64,000 nucleotides of DNA from Papiliotrema nemorosa (taxonomy: Eukaryota; Basidiomycota; Tremellomycetes; Tremellales; Rhynchogastremaceae). Shown here in pieces: positions 55,077 to 64,000 of this stretch. The stretch lies in NCBI GenBank assembly GCA_032158125.1, contig JASKOT010000004.1, positions 744,001 to 808,000 of the forward strand, read 5' to 3'. Position 1 is the first letter of the stretch, and every line of letters starts with the position of its first letter. The translations under genes and the position numbers were made by a program. The notes beneath the pieces are model-generated. The model was not told where the DNA came from, ran no database searches, and worked only from the letters and a program-made list of their open reading frames with translations.

Positions 55077-58000
55077 ATGTCAGACCGCTCTGGACCGCCA
55101 TCAGACGAGGGAGAAGGAGACGAGATTCGCCCTCATGGAGACGACCGTGATTCCTCAGAGGAATCTTCAGATGAAGATCCAGAGGAAGCTCGAAGGATAG
55201 CAGAGGGCTTTATCCAGGATGATGACGACGAGGACGAGGACGAAGAGGAGGACCCAGAAGAAGCTCGACGTAGAAGGCGGAAAGAGAAGAAACGTCGAAA
55301 GAGGCGTGAACGAGAACGACGAGAACGACATCAAGCTCAAGCGGAGCTGTCGGAAGATGAACTCGAATTGATTCAAGAGAACCGGGGGAGGTTGGGAGGC
55401 CCATCAGAGGCCAGGCCTTTCAAACGTACAAAGAGAGAGGATACGGATGACGAGAAGTTGCCCACGTTGCAGGACATCTTTAGGGAGGACGAAGAGAGGA
55501 GAGCACTGGAAGATGACGACGAGGATGATATGGGCGACTTTATCGAAGACGATGAGGAGGAAGAGGAAGCTAGAGGGGAAACCGAGGAACAGAGGAGGGA
55601 GAGGAGAAGGGCGGAGAAGCTGCGTCGAAGGGAAGCTGCTAAAGCACGGCCAGACGCTGCAGGAATGGATAGAGGGTGGGTGTCAATCTAGTAAGAGCTA
55701 GCTGACGTGCAGGTCCTGGGATGAGATATTTGCCGTCTTTGGTGACGGTCAAGACTACGACTGGGCACTGGAGGTTGACGAAGGGGTGGACCAGGATGAC
55801 GATGAAGAGGCAATAAAGAAGGATCTTAGGCTGGAAGATGTGAGCATAAGCTCTCCTATAGTGCTGATGACAGGTATTCGATCCTGCGGAAATCAAAGCC
55901 AAGCGTCTGCAAGACGAAGACAAAGCCATCGCCCAGGCCGACCGACCCGAACGTCACCAGCTGGTCAACTCGACCTTATCCGACAATCCCATTCTCACTC
56001 CCGATACACTATTCCCTCCTCCACTCATTGCTGCTGGATGGGCGTACAACAAGATCTCCATCCGAACGCAATATCTATTCTGCGACATGCACCCCGACGG
56101 ATCCTGGCCTTTGCCGACTGAAGAGAACCCTAGACCCATGCCGGATCAGCGCCGACCTGATTTGGCGGAAGACTTTCTTCAGGCTGTGACGAAAGCCTTC
56201 GATATGATGTTCATTCAGCATCTCGAGGTCCCCTTTCTCTGGCATTACCGTCGCGACGAGTTTGCGCATGTCGACAGCCGAGGTGGGCGAGGGGTGCAGT
56301 TCTTGCAGCGGGATGACCTTTGGACATTGTACACACTGGGTATAAAGTTGAGAGCCATTCATGCGAGGTGTAACCAAATCACGGCCATGTGGAGCAAGAT
56401 CAAGGAGAGGAAACCGGATCTGGAAAACGACTACCTCGAGACGATATTGTTGCCTTCAATATGTACGATGAGCGTCGAGGCGGCGGCAGAAGGATACGAC
56501 TGGCTGTTATATCATTACCCGGACGAGATTCGGCAGATTAAAGAAGAAGAAGCGATTGAGGACGGCTCGAAAAAGCTGCCAGAGAGAGCAAAGGACAACA
56601 TGCGCCGAGGAACCATCATGGGCCTAGTCAAGGTGCGCTGGAATGGCAGCTTCTACTGACTCCAGGAATTCGGCGTATCAGTGTCAGAGATCGCGGTTGC
56701 GTTCAACGAGCCAGGAGCAGACCCACCACCAGTTGTCACATCAAGTCGTATGCCATTGGACGTTGCGCAAGAATACTGCGGTGACCGCACATTCTTCTAC
56801 GCTCCGGAAGATGCTCTCAATGGTGAGTCATATCTCCAGTCACTTGCTGACGAAAGCCGCCAAAAATATCCTCATGACCGATTTTATCAAAGACCCCTCC
56901 ATCAGACAGCAGTCTAGAGAATGGCTACAAGTGTCTGGCGCTGTGACTGTAACACCAACCGAACGAGGCATGTCGGTTATCGATGATCTGCACACATACT
57001 ACGTGAGCCGTTTCTCCGATTTGACTGACTTCAGACGTTCAAATTTTTGACCAATAAACCCATCCAATCCTTTGCCGGCACCCCACAATTCCTCCACATG
57101 CTCAAAGCAGAAGAAGAGGGTCTAATCACGATCGAGATACACGTCGGTGATGTGGAGCAGAGCATGTTCTACGACGCTCTTGAGCGATGTCTGAAAGCGA
57201 ATGATTTCGGTGACATTGCTGTCGCCTGGAATGAAGTGCGGAGGGAGATTTGTCATGACTTGGTCACAAAACACCTCATACCGTCTGCTGCCAAGTGGGT
57301 CAAGGAGTATCTCAAGACAGAGACGGAGGATTACGTCGCGGACTTCTGTCGTCAACAACTGGAATTCGTACGTCATCAACCCGTAGTCCAGGCTAATGGT
57401 AGCGAGTGAATGTTAGACCCTATGCGACACCGCGAATGGAGCATGGAGAGATCCCTTCCGTTTTGGCGCTTTCAAATGGACACGGGGACCGCAGGGACGC
57501 GATCATGGCAGTCATGTTGGACAGCGACGGAAACATCCGGACTCAGACCAAGTTTGACACATTACGCGAAGAAGCCGATCGAGCGTCATTCATTGATCTG
57601 ATTGAGCGTCGAGAGCCAAAGGTTGTCGTTGTCGGCGGATTCTCGGCTCAAGCTGGCAAGCTGCGTGACGATGTTGAGGCCGCTCTGCGTTCTATTGCAG
57701 CGAGATCAATGGGCGAGGAGCCGCCAACGCAAGATCGATATGCTTCACCGGACCAATATCAGGAAGCGGTGATCGATTTCGACTTCCGACTAAAACCGTA
57801 CCTCACTCCGACAATCGTGGTTAGCGACGACACTGCAAGGCAGTACATGCATAGCGAAGAAGCCAAAGACGAATTCCCGACCCTGCCAGTCAACGGGCGT
57901 TACGCTTTGGCATTGGCCAGGTATACCCAAAACCCTCTCAATGCGTACTGTAAACTTGGCAGAGATATTGCTTCAGTAATCTTTATGGAGCAGCATCAAA

Positions 58001-60204
58001 AATTGGTGCGTATAGAGTTTGCACTCGAGCTGATCCGCAGATCACATCTGAAAAGTTGCTTTTGCATCTCGAGCGTGGTCTTGTCAATGCGACCTGTTTC
58101 ATGGGCATCGAGATCAATTCATGTTGCAGTTCACCATATCAACGAGCTATGCTTCCCTTCGTCGCGGGTCTGGGACCCCGAAAAGCCGATGCGCTTGTCA
58201 ATGGAGTCATGCGATATGTAGGCCGCAGGTCAAAGCTGTTCGCTGATTAGTAGGGTTCACTGATAAATCGTCTAGCGTTTTCGAGATTTGGCCTTTTCGG
58301 CCCGACCGTCTTCGAGAATGCCGTCGGATTCCTCTCGATTGAGACGGATTTGCAGGTTATGATGCTGGAAAAGGAAGACCAGCAAGATCAGCCCGATCCG
58401 CTCGACCTTACACGTATACATCCAGCCGACTACGAATTCGCACAACGTATGGCTCGAGACGCCATGGATCAGGATGCGGATGATGTGGCGGACCAGCACG
58501 ATTCTTACGTCGTTCAACAGATCATGCTCAACGAAGATAGACAGGTATTGCTTAACAACCTCAACCTGAACGATTTCGCTCTCACCCTGCAACGTCAAGG
58601 AGAGGGGAACAGGCGATACCTCTTGGCCGAAATCGTCAAAGAGCTGATTCAATATCGCTCCGATCAACGTCCCGAATTTTGGCTACCCAATGACTGGGAA
58701 GTCCTCACCATGTTCACGGGCGAGACGCCTTTCACAGTGGGTACTCAGATGCTGGTCTCTGCCACGGTCAGGAAAGCCTTATCGAAGCGGGTATTCTGTT
58801 CACTGGAATCGGGCATGGACGCGGTCCTGGAGCTCAACTTTACCGACGGCAACTTTTCCTCTCTGGAAGATGCGTTCAAGCCCAAGCAAACGTTCAAGGC
58901 TGTGGTTGTCGCGACCGATCCTCGACATTTGCAAGTCCAGTTGTCTGTCCGAGCTATCGACATGGCCAATGCTATACCTTTCCGACATTCTCTCCGAGAA
59001 GATCCAATGAACGATAGGATGCGAGAGTACGAAGCGAAGGAAAAAGCTGCTCAGCGAAAGCGCCGAAAGGCGGGCTCCGTCAAACGCGTCGTTCACCACC
59101 CCAACTGGCACACGATGAACTCTGGTCAAGCGGAACAATACTTGGCTTCGCAGCAACGTGGAGATGTGGTCATCCGACCATCATCCAAAGGCAATGACCA
59201 TTTGGCGGTTACGTGGAAAGTGGACGACGATGTGTATCAACATATCGACGTGCAAGAGATCGACAAGCCCAACGAGTACTCTCTAGGTAGGATATTGCGA
59301 GTCGCGGAGAAATATTCCTATTCAGATTTGGACGAATTGATCATCAATCACGTCAAGGCAATCGCTAGGAAGTTTGACGAGGTGCAGATGCACGACAAGT
59401 ACAAGCCGGAAACTGAGCTTGGTGAGTTCATAAGGGCTCGATTACTTGACTGATGATCAGAGGCGTACTTGAAGAATTATGTCCAGGCCCATCCCGGAAG
59501 GAGTATGTATGGCTTCAGTATCGACAGTGATCGACCGGGTTATCTCAAGCTTTGTTTCCTGAATAAATCGACGAAAGACGGAGGAGTGATCCAACAATGG
59601 GTAAGTCCGTCGTCCGTATGTGTTGGATACGGCTGACGGTGCAGCCGGTCAAGGTCCTCCCGGGAGCCTATCAACTGCACACTGCTGTTGTGCCCGACGT
59701 TGCGGCTTTGTGTAACGCTTTCAAGGCACAATACTCGAACAAGCTGGCGGATCAAGGTGGTAAAACACCAGGTGTTCGATCAGGTCGCACGCCGATGCAA
59801 GGGGGGCGAACACCCATGCCGGGGGGTAGGACGCCCGCGCCGGCCGGGTCGAGAGGTGGTGCCACGCCATATGGGATGCAACCTGGTAGGACGCCTCTGC
59901 CAGGTGGGATGACCCCAAATCCTTGTAAGACAGTCACAGGGGAGCATTGAGCTGACGAGTAGACGGCGCACCACAGGCGGTATATGGCATGCCACAGGCT
60001 CGCCCCCCATACCCCCCAAATGCAGGTCCGGGAGGCTTCGGTCAAGCGCCCCCTCAGAATGGATACGGTGGGCCTCCTCCGCCTGGAATGGGTGGGCCAG
60101 CAGGGATCGGCATGAACCCCGAGCGAGCGTGAGTTGGCACTGGCACGCATGAGAATTGGACTGATAAATAGCGCGATGCTCGCTCGACAACAGCAATATT
60201 GACC
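55077..60204 (+). CDS. SPT6: SPT6 transcription elongation factor / histone chaperone
   Basis: Spt6 travels with elongating RNA polymerase II and reassembles nucleosomes. A very acidic N terminus ([24 protein letters not shown]) is followed by [17 protein letters not shown], the helix-turn-helix/YqgF core ([32 protein letters not shown]), [31 protein letters not shown] (HhH), [13 protein letters not shown] (DLD), an S1-like region ([18 protein letters not shown]) and the tandem SH2 ([36 protein letters not shown]). The C terminus carries seven TP units (59757-59924) and ends [11 protein letters not shown] infer about 13 exons. The start at 55077 is the first ATG. All domains are in family order. 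Confidence 0.96.
59757..59924 (+). repeat. TP-repeat tail of SPT6
   Basis: Seven degenerate units (GKTPG, GRTPM, GRTPM, GRTPA, GATPY, GRTPL, GMTPN), spaced 7-11 residues apart, resemble the phosphorylated CTR of Spt5. Confidence 0.8.
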
Positions 60205-60573
60205 GGTAGGTGGCACGGATGAGGAGGCGGAGGATTCAGCGCATCATTTCATTATGTAACCAGTAGTAGTTCCCACAAAGACAACGACGAGACGACGGTC
60301 CGACCACACGTTGTTAACATGCATTTTCCTGTCACCTTGGTTCTCGCGCTAGCTCTACAGGCCAGACTGATACGTCCCGAGACGACGAGTCTGGAGACAG
60401 GAAGAACGAAGGCGGAGGATGGATCTATGCATGTAAGAGAGAGGTAAAGAGAAACAACTGTAAATACTCGGAGTGCAAAACTGGACTAGGATGGAGTGAG
60501 ATGAGCCATAGATCACCGCGCCGAGTGATACCATGCTCAACACGCCCTCACGAGCTGGAGGCGGAGGAAGGGC
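60205..60573. other. Intergenic region between convergent genes
   Basis: These 369 bases between the SPT6 stop and the ZNF706-like stop should hold two 3' UTRs. Nothing else was recognised. Confidence 0.4.
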
Positions 60574-60971
60574 TTATGCGCCGGTATATGTGGGGAAACA
60601 ATCGGCGAATGTCTTGCCAGAGTGTTTACCATCGACATGGGTTTGCAGACTACAGAGTCAGCACGTTCAGGACAATAATAGATAGTGCGCTCACCCAGCC
60701 TTTTTGGTCGTAGATTGGAAAGTCTGTCGACAGATGCTACATATCGTAGTTTGTGCGGCCTGATTGTCAGTGGTTTTTCTTAATGAGGGTACGCATCGCA
60801 TGGCGAGGAAGGTGAAGGATGCAAGAAACTCACGGCATTGGCTTTCAATTGAGAGCCTTTAACAGCGTTATCTTTGGCGTTCTTTTCTCGCGCCTTTTGG
60901 GCTTTAGCTCCCTATGTATCAGCTCGGTAGACTGATCAGGTGCAACAAAACTGACGTTTCCTCCTCCCATT
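60574..60971 (-). CDS. ZNF706/SERF-like small zinc-finger protein
   Basis: I infer four exons encoding about 75 residues. The N-terminal 4F5/SERF-like helix (MGGGNGAKAQKAREKNAKDN) is followed by GSQLKANAAAQTTICSICRQ, a C2H2-like finger (CSICRQTF...HVDGKH) and the conserved end GKTFADCFPTY. The order matches human ZNF706 and its fungal and plant relatives, whose role is poorly defined (charged helix, aggregation-prone or ribosome-linked in some reports). The start codon exon is only MGGGN, and it is joined by a GTCAGT intron. It diverges from CAP1 across 221 bp. The last exon starts after the TCTGTAG acceptor. Confidence 0.85.
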
Positions 60972-61192
60972 GTGTCTTATATATGCTGTGTGAGTGGATG
61001 AGTCGAGGGTGGTAGAGAAAAACAAAAGTCTGGAAAAAGCCCGTGCCTGGAAGATCAATGGTCTAATGAGTCTGACATTGTAACGGCTAAGGGAGTCGTA
61101 TGGTGTCAGGCTCATTCTGATACATGGTGCGTCACAGCTCGGTATTTGCTGCTGAGAGACAGACTATAACACGTCTGTTCTCTGCAATCATC

Positions 61193-62883
61193 ATGGCAGA
61201 GTTGAGCGTACAAGACAAGGCTAGGATCGCCGCTCAGCTGGTGGAGCAATCTCCTCCTGGAGAGGTAAAGTGAGCAGAACCTACCTTGTGTCCTGGCACC
61301 CTGATCAACGCTAACCCACCAGCGACGTGATCAATGGCAAGCTATTTGATCCACAGCTGTTTAGTTGAGCTGACTTGGAAGGTCTAAGAACCATCGTAGG
61401 GGACGACGAGGCTCTCATGGAGTTTGTTCGGCCAGCGTTGAGGACGTACAACCTGGAACAACTCACTGCGGTTGAACATCCCGCTACGGACGATGTCCCC
61501 GCTCACTCGGTTCGTCTTCGCCTCTAGTCTTCGTCTTGAGAGCTTATGATCTAGTCTTTATTGTCTGAAGCGGCCATCTTACCTGGCACAACTGGAAGTA
61601 GCGAGCGATACGTCGACATTCAAGGAAAGAGGAGCTTTGCATTCGACCACATCACCTTGGCGAGCTGAACTTCCTGACTTCGTGCCGTAGCTGACTTCTA
61701 GGCGGTCTCGGAATACGAATCATATGAGCTTCCTGAGGAAGAGGAGACTTTCAGGTAAGATACTATCCCCGGTGTTCAAAGCTCATCCGCAGAGCTGAGC
61801 TCGCGAAATCCCTTACGGCTTACACAAAGAACCACTTCCCATCCGGATCATCCTCTGTCACTTGCTCGCAATATCCCCTTCTGCCACCCGCTCCGCCCAC
61901 CCCAGCGGTATCCCAAGCAAAGCCAGTAGAACCGGCGAGCGAGGAGATTGCGAAGATAGAGGGTCCTGCAGAGGCAACAGCTGAGGAGGTCGTAACGGAT
62001 GTTGTGCCTGAACAACTCGCTTCTGGAGAAGAGGAACCTGCTCCAACACCCGCCGCCGGAGAGTCACCAAAGGAAGAGGTCGATCAACCTGGAGGTATTG
62101 AGAAACTGGATGAAAAGGTAGAAGAAGCCAAAGAGGAAGAAGAGGCCGAAATTAAGGGAGACGCTGGCGAGACTACAGCGGAGAATGAGCAGTCGGAGGA
62201 GGTCACAGCTGCGGAGACGAAGCCTGTCCCAGCGAGCGATGAGCCAAAGGTAGAGGAAGGAGAGACCCCTCTGGTCGCTGGGACCCCTCAACCGATTGCT
62301 CCTGCTGTAGAGGAAAGAAAGCAGGAGAGCATAGATAATCCGGTGTATACCCTCGAGGTAGTCGGAAACAAATACAACACCTCAAACTTCTGGTCAGTCG
62401 CTCACGTGAGGGACCATCTGTGTCTGACATGTAGGACTGGCAGATGGAGAACACGCTGGGTGGTCGATCAAGCTGCGGGCACGGTCGAAGGGAAGATTCA
62501 CGTCGACGTGCACTACTACGAACAAGGAAATGTAGGTGGAGGTCCATATAACACGCTCGATAGCTGATAGGCTAGGTCCAACTTGCCACATCTCACACGG
62601 CGTCCTTCCCTTGTCCGGTACAATCAAACGGAACCCAATCGGTGGCGTCCCAGATTGTGACGGCCATCGCCAAGTTGGAAACGGATTATCAGTTGGAGCT
62701 GAACGACGTTTACGATGCGCTCGGCGAGAAGGCTTTCCGAGCGTGAGTTCTGTGTCCATGCCAGTATGACCGGGACTGACAAGCAGACTGAGGAGGGCTT
62801 TGCCGGTGACGAGACAGAAGATGGACTGGGACAAGGTTGGCGGGTACTCGCTTGGATCAGACTTGAACAAGGCCAGAGCCTAA
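61193..62883 (+). CDS. CAP1: F-actin capping protein alpha subunit
   Basis: The protein binds barbed ends of actin filaments with the beta subunit, at cortical patches. I infer seven or eight exons. The N terminus reads MAELSVQDKARIAAQLVEQS, SPPGEVNDVINGLRTIVGDD and EFVRPALRTYNLEQLTAV. The middle holds FAFDHITL and SLTAYTKNHFPSG. The C-terminal half is canonical: NKYNTSNFWTGRWRTRWVVD, KIHVDVHYYEQGNVQL and ALRRALPVTRQKMDWDKV. Two introns have GC-AG ends (61337-61381 and 61660-61701). Between the two conserved halves lies an insert of about 150 residues rich in Glu, Pro and Ala (about 61900-62330), which other capping proteins I know lack. Confidence 0.93.
61337..61381 (+). other. CAP1: GC-AG intron in CAP1
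   Basis: The donor is AAT G|GCAAGC and the acceptor TGGAAG|GT CTA. It restores DVINGLRTIVGDD. Confidence 0.78.
61660..61701 (+). other. CAP1: Possible GC-AG intron in CAP1
   Basis: The donor is ACC TTG|GCGAGC and the acceptor CTTCTAG|GCG. Reading through meets TGA at once, and no GT site keeps the frame. The donor is weaker than the other GC donors here. Confidence 0.6.
61900..62330 (+). other. CAP1: Acidic Glu/Pro/Ala insert in CAP1
   Basis: About 140 codons of low-complexity acidic sequence (for example EEAKEEEEAEIKGDAGE) sit inside one exon between the two conserved halves of the protein. Confidence 0.8.
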
Positions 62884-63118
62884 ATTGTAACGAGGATCTG
62901 CATGTATACTACCTTGACGATCGTGAGAGGTCGATCTGAGAATCGAAGAAGGGTGGTGGCGAATCTTCAAGGGGGGACCAAGATGAAACACCTCTTGTTC
63001 TCTCGCATCAAAGTGATGATCGCCTCCTCACATTCGACCTTTTTCCTTCATTCTTCTTCTCTCCTCTACCTCGTTCGCCTCTTCTCACTCTTCCACGCCC
63101 CCTGGGACACCTCTCATC

Positions 63119-64000
63119 ATGACGGGGAACAGTCCTCGTTCCCAGTCGCCACCTCCTACCCCTCCTCTCAGTCCCACTGCAGCTACTTCTTCTACCTCTC
63201 AGTCAGCTCAGTCCAGTCAGCCCTCCGCCATTCCTCCCATCATCACTATCACGGGCTATGATCCTACTACGCCCGGAAAGCTCAGAGGCCCTCCCCCCGA
63301 AGACTTTGCACTTCAGGCTTTCCAGACCCCCGACAAGCTGAAAAAATTGGTGCGAGCACTGGCAGAGCACGACGTAAGGGAAGCTTTCCGAAGCAAAGGA
63401 ATGATCGACTACACCACGTGGGTAGCATCGGAAATGGGAGCTTCAGTGATTGGGGAGTATGACCTGACCGGACCACCCGAAGCAAAGCGTCATTTGCGAC
63501 AAGGGACCGACGAATCCAATATCACGGTCCGACCTCCTCTCGTCAAGGTCAACGAGGATGACTACGCTTCTGCATCCGAGACCGAGCGAGACGAGCCGAA
63601 GAAAGAAGAAGGGTCAAGTGTGAAGAAGAGCAAGAAGAAGAAGAAGCCGAAAAAGAAGAAAGGGAAGGGCGTCGCGAGAGAGGCAGAGGAAGAAGAAGGA
63701 AAGGACAGAGAAGAGGAGAAGGAAGAGGAAGAAGTAGATCACATTTTGTCAGGTGTCACTCTCGGTAGAAGCGTTAGTGGGGGAGAAGAACCAGCAGAGG
63801 TCACGGTAGATCTTGGTGTATCCACACGTTCTGTCGATCCAGACACGACATTGGTGGACCCGGATACGACCTTGGTCGACGCAGGAACCGGTTCTCCCTC
63901 CGACATGGCTGACGAAAGCCGAGGGACATCGGTGACCAGCGGTATATCCATCATCGTCACGCCTGATAGTCCAGCCATCCCTCTTCCCGCCGTTGAAGCC
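63119..64000 (+). CDS. Unknown Lys/Glu-rich protein, 5' part (truncated by window)
   Basis: An open frame runs from MTGNSPRSQSPPPTPPLSP to the right edge (294 codons). After a Ser/Pro/Gln-rich start there is a compact conserved-looking block (ITGYDPTTPGKLRGPPPEDF, then LQAFQTPDKLKKLVRALAEH and MIDYTTWVASEMGASV). A Lys-rich stretch (KKSKKKKKPKKKKGKG), a Glu-rich stretch and a short tandem repeat (DPDTTLVDPDTTLVDAGT) follow. The block could be the folded part, but I do not recognise it. No intron is needed in the visible part. The 3' end is outside the window. Confidence 0.65.
   Translation, partial: MTGNSPRSQSPPPTPPLSPTAATSSTSQSAQSSQPSAIPPIITITGYDPTTPGKLRGPPPEDFALQAFQTPDKLKKLVRALAEHDVREAFRSKGMIDYTTWVASEMGASVIGEYDLTGPPEAKRHLRQGTDESNITVRPPLVKVNEDDYASASETERDEPKKEEGSSVKKSKKKKKPKKKKGKGVAREAEEEEGKDREEEKEEEEVDHILSGVTLGRSVSGGEEPAEVTVDLGVSTRSVDPDTTLVDPDTTLVDAGTGSPSDMADESRGTSVTSGISIIVTPDSPAIPLPAVEA

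Noticed and set aside
1..64000. CRISPR arrays, insertion sequences, long terminal repeats or retroelements
   Set aside because: No regularly spaced repeats, terminal repeats, transposase or reverse-transcriptase motifs were seen on either strand. The CCHC protein at 39782 lacks any gag/pol context.

Overview
The window looks like a gene-dense nuclear segment of a basidiomycete yeast or fungus, most likely of the Tremellomycetes. It carries about 31 genes in 64 kb, and nearly all are split by many very short introns (31-60 nt) with a CTNAY-like branch site just before the AG. A TOK1 channel, a Zn2Cys6 factor, an appendage-less beta-adaptin and a fused lycopene cyclase/phytoene synthase are typical fungal content. 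No plasmid, phage, CRISPR, transposon, rRNA or tRNA was recognised. Exon-intron structures were worked out by hand from splice motifs and protein-family conservation; no search was run.

Layout, left to right: a LisH/CTLH WD40 protein (61-2100); a LIM protein (3510-5630); a NOL11/Utp8-like nucleolar protein and Tom40 (5776-9744, minus); an unknown basic nuclear-type protein; a large coiled-coil protein and a Zn2Cys6 factor (10924-17379, minus); the TOK1 K+ channel (17806-20031); a small very basic protein; beta-adaptin (minus); a BolA protein; methionine aminopeptidase 1 (minus); mitochondrial inner-membrane protease subunit 2; MUS81 nuclease; ribosomal protein eL43 (minus); GTP cyclohydrolase I; bifunctional carotenoid enzyme crtYB; a bZIP factor; a prenylation-motif AN1 zinc-finger protein; mitochondrial ribosome recycling factor (minus); a ZCCHC9-like zinc-knuckle protein; THO2; phospholipase C; a small membrane protein (minus); RFC3 clamp-loader subunit (minus); a PHO13-type phosphatase (minus); SPT6; a ZNF706/SERF-like protein (minus); actin-capping protein alpha; and the 5' part of an unknown lysine-rich protein running off the right edge.

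Most genes are unrelated housekeeping genes and do not form an operon-like system. Some functions do converge: mitochondrial import and maintenance (TOM40, IMP2, BolA, RRF), transcription and mRNA export (SPT6, THO2), replication and repair (RFC3, MUS81), and pigment synthesis (crtYB with a bZIP gene directly downstream).

The most unusual features concern gene structure. MAP1 appears to need a 2-nt micro-exon. Seven introns appear to use GC-AG ends, and one of them is only 31 nt long. THO2 carries three stop-free introns whose lengths are multiples of three. At the protein level, the notable points are a C-terminal CaaX box on the AN1 protein, Spt5-like TP repeats on SPT6, and a long acidic insert in capping protein alpha.
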